Of a DNA stretch of 64,000 nt, positions 46,894-58,672 are shown piece after piece (position 1 is the stretch's first letter; each line of letters opens with the position of its first letter). Below the pieces are notes generated by a model that saw only the letters and a list, made by a program, of their open reading frames with translations, was not told the DNA's origin and did no database searches. The stretch comes from Enoplosus armatus. Taxonomy: Eukaryota; Chordata; Actinopteri; Centrarchiformes; Enoplosidae. The position numbers and the translations under genes were made by a program. Location: NCBI RefSeq assembly GCF_043641665.1, contig NC_092197.1, positions 15,072,148 to 15,136,147 on the forward strand. Direction: 5' to 3'.

Positions 46894-49800
46894 CAAATCA
46901 ATCTCCATGCATATTCATTTGTGCTTCATAATGGGGTCTTTTAGCTACAAATGTAGCCTTGCTGTGTGATTTATGAGTCCCTTCTTGCATTGCTGTTGCT
47001 ATCACTTCCCTATATATCAGCCCAACAGGTAATAATGCTGTATGATCAAAACTCTAGCTGAAACATGATTGATGAACCAATGTTGGGAAAATAATGGATT
47101 TGCATAGAAAGGGTCACTATATAAAATAAAATATATAAAAGTCACATACATTATTTCATTGGTGAAAATTGCATATTGCAGGTCTGAAATGTCACTGAAA
47201 TCACAGGTGAGCGCTACCTTCTCGCTTACATATTTATTTGCCCCTTTGCAACAAACCTTACCTTCACTGTATTCAGCAGATTCATCTATATATTGGGTAT
47301 CCAGCAGATCCTAACACATATTAGTCAATAGTTATACAGTCTGTGATCCAGACTTTTAGTTAACATCCCTGCAGTTTTCCATTATGGCCCTGACATGCTT
47401 TGAAAGCCAGCTGTGAGCCTTATTTCTCTGAATTTTACAAATGGAGAAAGTGCCAATTACACTACCTAGTCCATGGTGACAGTTAATGATTAAAGTCATT
47501 TTTTCTCTCTTTCTAGCCGGGTAGCTACATAATGAAGCATAGTTATGCCAGTGGCATGAATGAATTTCATGTTGAAGTGAAGGCTAATAAGAACAACTGA
47601 AATGTTTTGCAGGACACTTTAGAATAGGGTTATCTCTATTTCCAAATTGCTTTCACCTTCACAGCAGGGCTGAAAAAAAATTGTTTTTCCATTGGTGGAT
47701 AGGTACCACCATTGATATAGGCCTACCCCTCAGTGTATGAGCATACACAACATTATGCCAGATGAATTCTATGAATAAGTAACATCTCCCATATTTACCC
47801 AATAGGTCTACAGGCAAAACCTTTGGCAAAAAAAACAACACACTGGTGGTATTTGCTGGATGTTACAATATACTTGATGCCATGCAGCTTTGATCAAGTC
47901 ATGCTCTGTATCCGGCTGTGGATGTTGCATCTGTCTGACAGCAAATGTGTCTCATGGGAAGTCACTTAGTGGGGGACAGACTCCTAACACTTTACATCCA
48001 ACCACCACTGGGACCTCAGTTAAAATGTAAAACGTTTCCTATTTGTAATTACGTTGAAATGTATTTCCTTTGTCAGATCAAAGTTATATTAGTCACACAA
48101 ACAGTCCCTGTCCTTGCTACTCATTTCCAGGCATACGGCATCCCTCTCAACGGTTGTGGTCTTTCACCATGCGGTTGAACAAACAAGGAAAGGCAACAAT
48201 CAATAATTGCTGAACGAGGTGTCAATCTCATCCTCTCTCTTGAATGCAGCGTATGGATGTCTAAGGGCAGCAAGTGGCAGTGATTGTATAGGTTGTTTGT
48301 ACAATTTTAGCCCACTGCTTTTCCTCCTGGGCCCCAGTGGTGCTGAGCCTGAGAGTATCTATAAAGGTGGAAAGGTGGGAATTTAATTACACTTCCGGGG
48401 GGAAACACTATTAAAAGCTGCAAAAATACTTTGAATATAATTTGAACATTGCTACAGGTGCTTTATGCTGGGTTAAATTTGGTTGAAAAGTGAGTTTTGT
48501 GGCACCTACACTACATCTATGCTTCCACTTGTCATTAGTACCTGCTACACATTGAACTTTTGCAACTGTTATTTTTAAGCCATAAACATCTAAAGAGGAT
48601 TCAACTTTTCAACCAAATTAAAAAAAAAAAAACTTTTGTGCATAAATACATTTTGGAACGAAGGTTACATAAACAAGCAAGCAGGACTTATTAACACAAA
48701 TTAACACCAGAGGCAAAATGTCACAGGCGTGTAAGTGCTACATAAGTGTGTGTCAGTCCAATCCACACAAATCTCGACCGTCAGCAGCAAAGATAGCAGC
48801 CGGCCAAACTGTCCTCCACCAGGCTATCTATTGAACAGAGCGGTAGCTTTTGGTGGTATAATAGACAGAAATAGGGGCCATTAAATGATTGCTTTCTAGC
48901 TTGTTCTCAAGTTCAGTACACGTAGAAAGGAGGGGATCTGTGCGTTGTCAATGGCTGCCTGTGATTCTTACACAAAAGAAGAAAGAATATTGACTCTGAG
49001 TTTAAAAAATGGATATTGCAGTTCAATCGTTCTTAAGACTTTTTACATCACTGTTTTATTCAATACAACATCTGTAAATTCTACAGTTTCATACAACATC
49101 AAGTGTGTGTTTTAGTGTCGTACATGCTTTGAAGTCATTGTGAGACAATACCAGTAAGCTTTATTAAGTCATACATCTGTGGGCGACAGGTTTGATTAAA
49201 AAAAGGCAGTTAACTTTTTATGACTTTACCATTCAAAGCCATTATTCCACTAATACCTTTTCCAGTCATTAAATCATTCTTTCTGTGTTTAATCCCATCA
49301 TTGATAACTTTTATGCCACAGAGTAATACAAAATATAAATGGTTCAGTAGAGGGCTTGTTCTTTTTGGAGGGTGGTGCTACTGATAATCACTTAAAACTT
49401 GTGTTCCACCGTCCTTTTTAAAAAAAATAATGGGGGTGCTGCAGATCTGTATTGAAAAAAGAGACATTTTATCTTTAGCTAACCCGGTTAAATGGAGATG
49501 GAATTAAAATGAAATTTAGTGTGCAATCCATTATGGGGAAAGCCTTGTGAGCCAGACAGTCTTGCAAGCAGAGCACACCCAGGCACCCAGTCTGATAGGA
49601 GGCTTGGGATACGGCCACTTTGGGTCAGTCGGCTTAAAGGCTGGGCAGAATCTTCTCTGCATTTTTTCCATTTTCATGATTTCCCCCCGCTCACTCTGCT
49701 TCTGACAGACATTAGATTAACCTCAGTCATTTGAAGTTATATAGATATGTTTCAGTGAATGGCAGCCTTCATCTGCACACTGCATTATTACAACCACTGC

Positions 49801-50619
49801 AGCCACAATCTTGTACAATTTTTTTAATGAACATTAACTCTGAAATGCAGATTAGGTTTTGCGGACACATTAAAGATTAAGCTGCTACTCCTCAGAAGAA
49901 GGATTGTTCAATGTCAAGCAGTTTCTGTCGGTTTCTAGGTGTTCACTTCCTCCTCCACAAAACAATTTTATGACAGCAAAGCGCATTTTTATGCAATGTT
50001 ATTTACATCAAAGATTTTAATGGCCATTACATAAAACCTATTGAGACCATATGTCTTTCTCAGATGTGTAAACAGAATTAAGTAAAGATGTGACACAGAA
50101 TTAATTCTGTCCTACAAAATCAAACCCCAAAATTGTATTTCTACACAGAAGCATAAAATCACAAAGTTCAAATGTGACAGAAAGTAACTGCAAAGGTCAA
50201 AGCAGTGAAGTGTTTTGATGCCACAAAGATGTTCTTCAGGGGGACAAGGATTCTCCGGTCTACAACTCTTTATAAAGATCAGAAACATTGTCAACAAATG
50301 TTTTACTTGCAAGTTACTTTAGACAATGTGCAGGATCCTTTCACCTATTTGACCTTCTGAGGTCTGAAAAGGGAACAAGATTCGGGGCTAATGTAAACAT
50401 AGTCTAGCAGTGGGGCAAAAAGCATACAATAAATGCATAATGTATTATGACTGACAGTCGGTCATGCACTTTACTTCACATTATGCTTTTACTTGTCTTC
50501 TGTAGAGTCACAAAGCACCCACAAATGATCATAAATACTAAGTATCATAATGAATACCATAAACAATCACGGACAGATATACAGAGCAGAAAAACAAGGA
50601 GTCACCTTCAGCCTGATGA
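46893..50619. other. Non-coding, about 3.7 kb
   Basis: No gene, RNA or repeat copy is recognised. Stretches near 48300-48410 and 49520-49660 are of balanced composition and may be conserved, but this could not be tested. An A12 run lies at about 48619-48631. Confidence 0.35.
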
Positions 50620-51055
50620 TTGTGCCGTCTCTGCTCTCTGCCTTTGCCGTACATTAACTCTCCTGTCATTTCAGATCCTTCCACTCCCTCCTGCTCTGCA
50701 GTAGCTCCTGTGTTCCTGCCAATTCCCCCTCACCTGACCTCCCCTGCCCACCTGCAGACCTGTTCCCACTTCCTCATTAGCCAGTATACATACCTGCCCA
50801 TTGTCATTCATTCTCCATCAGGTCGTCTAACGTTCTTGCCACTTAGCTTTCCAGCCTTTTTCTCTGCCGGCCTTTTGGACTTCTGCTCTTTTACCAGATC
50901 CATAACTCGATAAGTTTGCCTTCTCTTCCAAGTCTGCCTGGTATTGATCTTTGCCAGTTTCTGATAACAAGTAAAGCTGAATTTCTAACTTTACCTGCCT
51001 GGTCTCTGAGTTGTGCTTTTTGGGTCCAAACCTGAGTCATTACAACCGTAGAATT
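50620..51055 (+). repeat. LTR-like/terminal repeat relic, copy 2
   Basis: The left half aligns with 22425-22560 (see that entry). The right half runs 'gcctggtctctgagttgtgc' and 'tttttgggtccaaacctgag', then 'tcattacaaccgtag'. In teleost genomes I recall '...CCTGCCTG(A)GTTCTGCxTTTGGGTCC' at the ends of an LTR-type element. It has no coding frame with recognisable domains. Confidence 0.52.
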
Positions 51056-51135
51056 ATGGGGTGGGTGGTGTTGCTGTATGGTGTGTGTTTCACTCACTTT
51101 TTAATGAAAAAACACAACACACAGGTTCTGATGTT

Positions 51136-51617
51136 TAGTGGTGGTAGTACGTGGATGTTTTACTTAAGTAAAAGTTGCAAAACTACATAGTAGAAATACT
51201 CTGTTATGAGTGAAGGTTTTAGCATCAAAACATACTTAAGTTCCAAAAGTAAAATTATTATTATCATGATTGCAGAATTATTGATGCCATATTGTTGCAG
51301 CAGGTAAAGGTGGGGCTACATTTAATGACTGTATATACCACTGGGTAGTTTGTGAATTTCTTCATGGGGGTTGATAAAGTTTTAACTTGGCCTATCTTAA
51401 GCTATAATAATACATCATAATTTATTTGGTTTTTATATTGTGTATATTAGTCTGAATATAAAAAGTAACTTCTAAATAAAGTTATCCAATAACTGTAGTG
51501 GAGTAAAAAGTACAATATTTGACTCTAAATTGGAGTAAAAGTATAAAGTAGACCAAAATGGAAATATTCAATTAAAATACCTCAAAATTGTACTTGAGTA
51601 GATGGACTCCACTCCTG
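51136..51617 (+). mobile_element. Teleost 'TTACTTAAGTAAAAGT' MITE, near-full copy
   Basis: The left end reads AGTGGTGGTAGTACGTGGAT then 'ttttacttaagtaaaagt'. The right end reads 'gtacttgagtagatggactc' then CACTCCTG. In known copies these are AGTGGxGGAAGTACT...ACTTAAGTAAAAGT and the inverted counterpart. Internal phrases ('aaatactctgttatgagtga', 'agtataaagtagaccaaaat') agree with that family. About 480 bp, no transposase. A truncated copy lies in the opposite direction at 46159-46466. Confidence 0.8.
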
Positions 51618-51829
51618 ATGTATCAGGGAAAGTATGCACTCATGCTGACAAGCATGTTACCATGGTCACCAAAGGATTTTGCAAACATAGATTGTTTATA
51701 AGGATTGCTTCCTTATCAGCACCCACGGTCAGCACATGGATTGCCTAATTTCATTGTTTAATATGTAGTCCATGCGAAAATTCAGTTGCTGTTGGACTGT
51801 GGACACAGACCGGTGATCACACGCAGGAG

Positions 51830-51995
51830 TTAACTTGGAAGCGGACCAAGAACCACATTTTCAATTGGTCTCTCAGTCTGGTTGTTTGGTCCACACCAGA
51901 GTTCTGAAATCATCTTTCACACAAGCCTAAACAAAGCAAATGGGCACACACACCTGAGTTTCTTTGACGCACCAAGCAGGTTAGGTGTGAAACAA
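51830..51995. repeat. Fragment of teleost element with 'GCGGACCAAGAACC' wording
   Basis: Phrases 'aagcggaccaagaaccac', 'ggtctctcagtctggttg', 'tttggtccacaccagagttc' and 'ttaggtgtgaaa' recall a dispersed fish DNA element. Only one degraded copy is visible; ends are not defined. Confidence 0.45.
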
Positions 51996-54900
51996 CTTTC
52001 AAATATTTAATGATAATCTGAGCAAATCAAATGTAAAATGATTTAAGGAATGCTCTTGATACAATATAGAAGAATAGCATATAGCTGGAAGAATAACGTT
52101 AAATGCTCCCTTGCTTTTTAGATTGACATGATAAATCCTATGCACTTTTTCAAATGCAAACACAAAAGTATGTCATGGTTCAAATCAGAAGACATAAGAC
52201 ACAGTAGTTTGTCAAACTCTGCCGTGATTTGCCTCAATGTCATTCATCACACGGAAACTAAAAGTTTGGAAATGTGCTTTTGACAGGATAATACCTTTTA
52301 AACAGATGCTGGATGGCAGACAAGGCATTCAGTGTTTTCATTTCTGATTTTGTTCTGGATTTGGCCATAAATTTAGGGTGATGAGAAGCATGTGAAATGT
52401 ATTGCATAGCAGCACAATCACTCTCCCTGTAGACGTGAAATTGAGTATACGCAGACTCCCTCTTTCCAGCACACACTCACACACACACACACACACAGAA
52501 ACTTAGATACACGCTTGTAGCAAACACACAACCCCACGCTTATCACTTCATCTCTCACTTTCACAAACACAACTGTGTCTCTTCTGCTTCCTCACTGTCT
52601 CAAATCATATTCATGACTCTACGAGAACAATCGCAAGAACATTTCCATGACTGTGTGTCCTTTTCAAATGCAAACCCTCTTTCCCCCATTCAAGGCATGT
52701 TCGTGATGAGATAAGTCAGAGCACACACCAGCATGGACAGAAAAAAAATCCTTCCCCCCATCTGTGCTCATTTTAGACTAAATATGAATTGGCCAAAGTG
52801 TCCACCAGTGGAAGCGTTTTTAGTGTCTGCTGGGCCGGGCTATTTGATTTGGACACAAGCTCTTGGCAGCCCAGAGTTTATACAGTAAATGAGAGTTTTG
52901 GCTGCAGCAGCCAGCAAACGAAAATTGGATGAGTTTCCTTCTTTTCCCTCATTCTCTCCCTCTTGGCATCCTGGCTAATGTTGTGTTTAGTTTTCAGTGC
53001 AGGTTTCATCTTGTTTTGGGGGACATGTTGACTCTTGTGAGGCAGAGAGAAGGCAGGAAAACGCAGAAAAAACATTTTGTGCATCTTTTACTGAGGCCAC
53101 TACTGCATTAATTAGCATGATAACCTCATGCAATCTCAGAAAACTTAGGTGACAGTCATGTTTTTGAAATAAATTTGATATTAGTGACACTAGTGCAGCA
53201 GCATATTAACATATCCTTTAGTGCAGGGTGTTTCTGGGAGAAAAGGGTTTTTATTGGAGTACTAAGTACTTCAGGAGTGAAATCCAATATACAGTACGGT
53301 ACAATGTCTTGAGAGAAAGTATCTTTGGGAGGAAAAACTTAGCGAGAGATTTTTTGTCTGAGGAGATTGTAAATTGACCCATCTATCCGTGTAAAGAAAC
53401 ATGATCAGATTTGCAATTTGGGGCTAAATACAGTTAATACAATTAACTTAAATAAATACATAACAATAAAAACTGTAAAACTCTTTTTGAAGAAACTAGC
53501 GGGATTGCATTTTGCTGTGATTGTGCCTTGCATGATTGCATGTGACAAATGAAATTGATTAAGAAACATACTACAAAGCATCTTAACCAAGGCAATGCAT
53601 AGATCGGAGGGAAATGCAATACAAGAAATAAAAAAAAACATGATTTAATCAAATTCAATGCGAGAACCCAACAAAAGCATGAAGCAATAATTTCATTAAA
53701 ACTTTTTTAAAACTAACATCCATAGCATCCATGTTTTTGTTATTTTTTCACATTACAGGGTTAAACAGAGATCAAGAGTACAACCCTTCCCTTTCTTGCC
53801 CATCTCTGAAGAAGCTAAGCAGTATGCTGGGAAGCTAATCTCGTGCAGCTTTTTTAATTCACAGACTGTAATGTCACTGTGCCTCATTAACCTCCTATCA
53901 GCCTTTTCGCTGCCCAAACACCCATCAGACCTTTGAGCCCACACAAGTTCACTGACTTTGGGCTAAACTCCTATCCCTTGCAGCAGTTAGACGCAGGGCG
54001 ACATTTTGGGCCACTCTGATTAAAAACGGTGTCAGTGGAAAGGCAGGAAGCATTTGAATTGTTTTCACACCGTGGAAGATTTGACTAAAAACTGATTTGT
54101 CGACTTTGACTTTCTGGATTTCTCACAGAAAAAAGCAGTCACAGCCCTTTCCAACTGTCCAGCTTAAACATAGTGATTACTGTAGTGCAACACAAAATAG
54201 CAACAAACGCAGCACCAGCAAAAACTTCGGCATTGGTCAGCTTCTCCTCATTGATAAATGGGGAAATGACGGCACCTTGGCCAGCACCAGTCAGTTATTA
54301 GTGGAGACACACATGCATTGGTAACTGCTCTCAGCTGTTTTCCTTCTTCTTTCAGTCTGACTGCGAACTCACTATAGGTTGCCATATAGTGCAACCCCAG
54401 TGAAAGCATGCAGGGTTTCTCCAATTAGTGCTACTAAAGCTATAGAAAGAGAATATGTGGCAGGTAAAAGTTTTGATTCTCACAGTTTTAAAAGCAGAAT
54501 CATATCTGGTTTAAATCTTTGTTGTTTCGCCTTTGATCATTTCAACACATGTGGCATTGCAGTGCACTCACAGCTGATTCGCACACACTGGCTTATATAA
54601 TATGATTAATGCTGGTGTTACATGATATTTCAAATCATCACATTTTGCTTTTCTTTCTTTGAGCGGGACAATCTTTATGACGAGAGCTTGCAGCTTCTCA
54701 AAGACTTGCAACATTTTCAAACCTTATTTCCCTCTGACGGCGAGGTCTGTAAGTGAAATTAGGAAGATTTATTCATCATTTTAGAATAAATTATCTGGGA
54801 TTGAGCCACAAACATACGTGAAATGTTTTTGCTTTAACATCAAACATTATAAGATTTATTATTAATTTACTATCTAACATTTAACATCTAACATAACTAA

Positions 54901-55445
54901 CATTTTTAGTTTTATAACTCTGTAATAGCCATGGTCTTGTTCATCTTTATACAATGCACAATAGACAGAATATGAGGAGAATTTATAAGATAAAACTCAA
55001 AGATGCTTGTTACATGGCCAATTAAAGTATGTTTTCAGTGGCAAAGCAGAATAAAACTAATCTTACCCAAAACAACAGGGTTCCAGCACCTGTGGTGCTC
55101 GGCCCTTTTGAAGAAAATGTAAAACGTAACTGTGTAACTCTGAACTACGGCATGCTTACAGCGGTTGACCCTGCAAGCGAGAAATGTCTCACTCATCAGT
55201 TCAGAAAACACCTTGTACCAATAATTAGAGACTAATGGGATGACTCGGATGCTCAGAATTGAAACAGCACGCTCAACAACAGTCACAGCCTACAGTGTTA
55301 CCAAAAAATATATTTTATATATTTTCTATTCTCTGTCATCACATCAGGTCTTGTGCCATTTAGCAGTTTGTTTGGTATTTTTTCTATATAAAGTCTATTC
55401 AGCAGGATCATAGAAATCATCTTATTTACTGCAAGCGTTATTCTT
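51996..55445. other. Non-coding, about 3.4 kb
   Basis: A CA tract with one interruption lies at about 52470-52497. Open frames reach at most 83 codons and show no domain. Nothing else recognised. Confidence 0.4.
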
Positions 55446-55512
55446 CATTGTCAAAGCCTGGCACCTACATTACCCATAATGCAACTCTACTGCTGACAGT
55501 TGGGTCAGAAAT
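55446..55512. repeat. Fragment of teleost repeat ('CACCTACATTACCCATAATGC')
   Basis: The stretch 'gcctggcacctacattaccc', 'ataatgcaactctactgctg' and 'acagttgggtcaga' is wording known to me from a dispersed percomorph repeat. Single copy here. Confidence 0.45.
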
Positions 55513-55539
55513 GTGGATGTGTAATGTTAGTACAATCCG

Positions 55540-55912
55540 ATACAATACGACTTTATTAATCCACTGAGGCAATTAGATTTTAGGCACTAGTAAAAACAGA
55601 CAGGAGGCAGACATAAGCACAAGAGCTGTTTGGGACTGTGTTGAGCTAAAAGTGCAATTTCATTTTTCTTTTTTTTTAAAGTCATGGTAATTGTCAAGTC
55701 CATATGGCAGATAGGCATTTAATTATTTTATGTGCCGAGCTCCAGATTAGAGCACAGAATTGTCCTTCAGTTCCTTGTTCACCAGGCGGATGGCAGGATG
55801 GGTGAAGGGGTGCTATCCTCCATGATGTCATGTGCCTTTGTCTTGACCTGCTGCCAATGGAACAAGGCTCGGCTTCAGAGGGGCGCTCCAGTGATTTTGG
55901 AGCAGGTGTTCA
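55540..55912 (+). repeat. Repeat beginning 'ACTTTATTAATCC', degraded
   Basis: It opens with 'cgactttattaatccactga' and GGCAA, close to the ACTTTATTGATCCCxGAGGxxAA start of a very common teleost repeat. The order of later phrases ('aaaagtgcaattt', 'ggatggcaggatgggtgaag', 'gtgctatcctccatgatgtc') is also similar to that repeat. These repeats usually lie antisense to a retroelement 3' end. The 69-codon frame at 55732-55941 is compositional. Confidence 0.45.
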
Positions 55913-57270
55913 CTACGGTTTGGAGACGAATAGCTAACTAGTAGCTCGTACCTAGTGAAGTCTTGAGCCACAAGCCTAAGGAGACAAGGATAAGGAGCAG
56001 GCTACTGAGGTCTGTTACCTCACTTCATTCCAACGTTACACCTGAAGTCTTCGGCCACAACCTACACTGTTGTGACATCACATGAGGCAATTTATCAGAC
56101 TTGGCACAGCTCCCTCTGGAGCAACAAAATATTTATACAGACTTGGATGTGTAAAATTGGTGGAGATTAGGATTGTGTGGTTCTAGCATACAGTTTGAGA
56201 GAAAACCGCCAGTGTTATTTACACAATCATTACTATGTATCTTAAAACATGTCTCATGCAAATTAAATGGTGGATTTTCATCACACAATATTAACATAAT
56301 TACAGCCCAGTTTGTACTGTAATTATGCAAATGCATCCCTACATTTCCATAAGAGTCTGATAATATATGGATGAATTTGATGTTTAGGTCTGGATTCTAT
56401 TTTAAGTCTCTCTATGGCCCTTTTCATGTTTTTTGCATTCTCACATTAAATCAAATAAACATCTAAATGTCAGCTTTGTTGTTGTTTGTTGATTTTATTT
56501 TGGTTCCGCCCGACTCCTCCTAGCAACACAACTAAGTATTAAAAGCTAAAAGCGGAGCCATAAACATATGGCACTGCTTTCCAAGTGCGACACAACCAAC
56601 ATTTTAAAACTTTTTTTCTTTTTTTCTCAGAAAAGGGCCACTTCACAGCACTAAATCTAATCCAGCTAACATGTGGCCAGGAATGTGTTTTGGGGCCAAG
56701 CTATCTGTAATGACGCACATGTGTGAAAGGGCAAACCTAACCATGGGGAGCTAAACGAGCAAAGCTTTAGGTGGCTTGACCTTTGAACCAAACCAAAGGG
56801 TGGTGTGAGGGAGCCACCTCTAATGAAGGGCTTCAGAGTGGAAACCGCTGTGCCTCCTGTCATTTACAGAAATCACTCTTAAAATGAAAAACTGTCCAAG
56901 GAGAAAATTATTTTCAAGCTTTTATTTACTCAAAGGAAGTTGTTTGAACACACATGCTCTCTTTCAGCGAACCCCCACTTAACACTCACACTGACACTTG
57001 GGAGCTGACCACGCGTCTTCTGTTGCCCATTAAGCAACTCAGCTGAAGCAGTTGGGGGTGAAAAATCTCACTAGAAGTTGTTGGAAGTCCATAGTAGTAT
57101 ATCTGGAATCCAGCAAAAGTCAAACTATTCAGTCCCTGTTTTGATCCCATCTCATTACAGGATTTCAAAACCAATGTGTTAAACTGGAAAGCAGACCTGT
57201 ATTGATGATAGATGGTTGAATTCCTGTATGGGATGAAAGGATGTTTTGACTGATGTATCACATGACAGGA
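55913..57270. other. Non-coding, about 1.35 kb
   Basis: The part from 55913 to 56060 ('gcgaatagctaactagtagc'-like wording) may be a further degraded repeat. No gene recognised. Confidence 0.35.
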
Positions 57271-57610
57271 GGACCAACGCATGGATGGAAAGACACAGCT
57301 TATAGTAGTTAGACTGCTGCACCGTCAGAGCTATTAACTGACCAGAGGATTGAGCACAGAGAGGTTGAGTGAATGGGTTACTGCATGGATGGATGGATGG
57401 GTGAGGGGACTGCACATATGGATGAATCAATAGTGTAATGCATGAGAAAGCAGCAAACTGAATGACTGTTGAATGAAGTGATTTATGAATGGATGAGTTG
57501 ACTCAATGTGTGAGTTGGGAGCTTTTCAAGTGACTGTGAGTAATTGGATGAAGGGGATGGATCGGGGAATTATAGAGATGAACAGATGAATGGACTCAAG
57601 CATCCAAGAA
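57271..57610. repeat. Degenerate (GGAT)n/(GAAT)n-rich region
   Basis: Units of TGGA/TGAA recur throughout, with a short perfect block GGATGGATGGATGG at about 57384-57399. It looks like an old tetranucleotide satellite decayed by substitutions. A short ATT run follows at about 57667-57682. Confidence 0.6.
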
Positions 57611-58004
57611 AAGAGTTAAAACATTGCACAAATAAGGAAGTGATTGTATTAACTCTGAAAACGAACTATTATTATTATTATTAACTCTGTCTCTGAAAAA
57701 GTACAAATCCATTTCAAAGAGTGAGACACAATCCACTCATGTCTGAATTGCGAAAAATCTATCTTGTTGTGATGGTCCTTGTTGAGAAAATATGAGTGAG
57801 ATGTGGTTCGGTGATGATGCCGATGTCGGCCTGTGAGATAATAACTACTGCAAAAGCATCTTCATCTTCACGTACACACGTAGGCATCCATGCAGGATGC
57901 AAACACAGATCTCTCTGTCAGCCTCTGTGCAATCAAACGCCATGTTTTCTGTGGAAGCAATTTCTTACATATTTTTAAATAATGCTAGCAGCCTGGCTCA
58001 ATGT
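57611..58004. other. Non-coding, nothing identified
   Basis: No gene or repeat copy recognised apart from the short ATT run. Confidence 0.4.
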
Positions 58005-58180
58005 CGGTCTCTCTGGCCTTCGGGTGATCCACCACTCCAGACTGAAATATCTCAACAACTATTGGATGGATTGCCGTGAAATCTGGTACACACTCTTGCC
58101 CCCCATGGGATGACTTTTTCATCTAGTGCTACCATCACATCAAATTTTCTCTCATGACTCTTACTCTTGTTTTATCAAAA
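58005..58180 (+). repeat. Dispersed teleost repeat family F1, left-half copy
   Basis: It reads 'gatccaccactccagactga', 'aatatctcaacaactattgg', 'atggattgccgtgaaatctg', 'gactttttcatctagtgcta' and ends 'actcttactcttgttt'. The order matches the left part of 7425-8100 with the central part deleted. It is followed directly by a 17-A run (58183-58199). Confidence 0.72.
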
Positions 58181-58223
58181 GTAAAAAAAAAAAAAAAAAG
58201 TAGAAAGGAATGGAAAGGAAATA

Positions 58224-58501
58224 TATGGAGGACCACAAGTGTCACGAATTAGAAGTTATTTTGAAAAACCGGACCATCACAGAAAGGCTGAAAGGAGAAG
58301 CAAAATGACTAAACAATGCTAATAGCGTATTTTATTGCCCATTAAAGATCAAATAATGAATTACTCTGTGATTTAGTTTACTTATATATAGATTAATACA
58401 TTTATTTAACAAATGTATTAATGCCTATTTTTATCGAACAATTAGTTATTAATTAATGAAATGCTTTATTACTGTTTACATGACACTTGTGGTTCTCCAT
58501 A
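58224..58501. mobile_element. MITE with 19-bp inverted ends and TA target duplication
   Basis: Positions 58226-58244 read TGGAGGACCACAAGTGTCA. The reverse complement of 58481-58499 reads TGGAGAACCACAAGTGTCA, so 18 of 19 agree. TA flanks both sides (58224-58225 and 58500-58501), as expected for Tc1/mariner-type or similar transposition. The interior is about 236 bp, very AT-rich, with no coding frame. It is the cleanest transposon in the window and, from its low divergence at the ends, perhaps one of the younger ones. Confidence 0.8.
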
Positions 58502-58629
58502 GAAGAACAAATGTTTCAGAAAACCATTTGCAGTTGGGTTTATGGTAACTCAAAACCTTTAGTCCAAATGCTTCAAAAATGACACGAGTGATCAACTGTG
58601 GACTTATAATGTGAGTGTCAGCATGCTAA

Positions 58630-58631
<2 letters not shown>

Positions 58632-58669
<38 letters not shown>
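58632..58669. repeat. (GT)19 microsatellite
   Basis: An uninterrupted GT tract of 38 bases. Confidence 0.97.

Positions 58670-58672
<3 letters not shown>

Noticed and set aside
22337..51055. The two LTR-like relics as the paired ends of one 28-kb retrotransposon
   Set aside because: They are strongly diverged and the interval holds many unrelated repeats and no internal gag-pol in order; the RNase H piece at 30.5 kb is in the opposite orientation.
56410..56645. TGGCCCTTTT / AAAAGGGCCA as element termini
   Set aside because: Only 10 bases pair, the flanks do not extend the match and no target duplication is visible.
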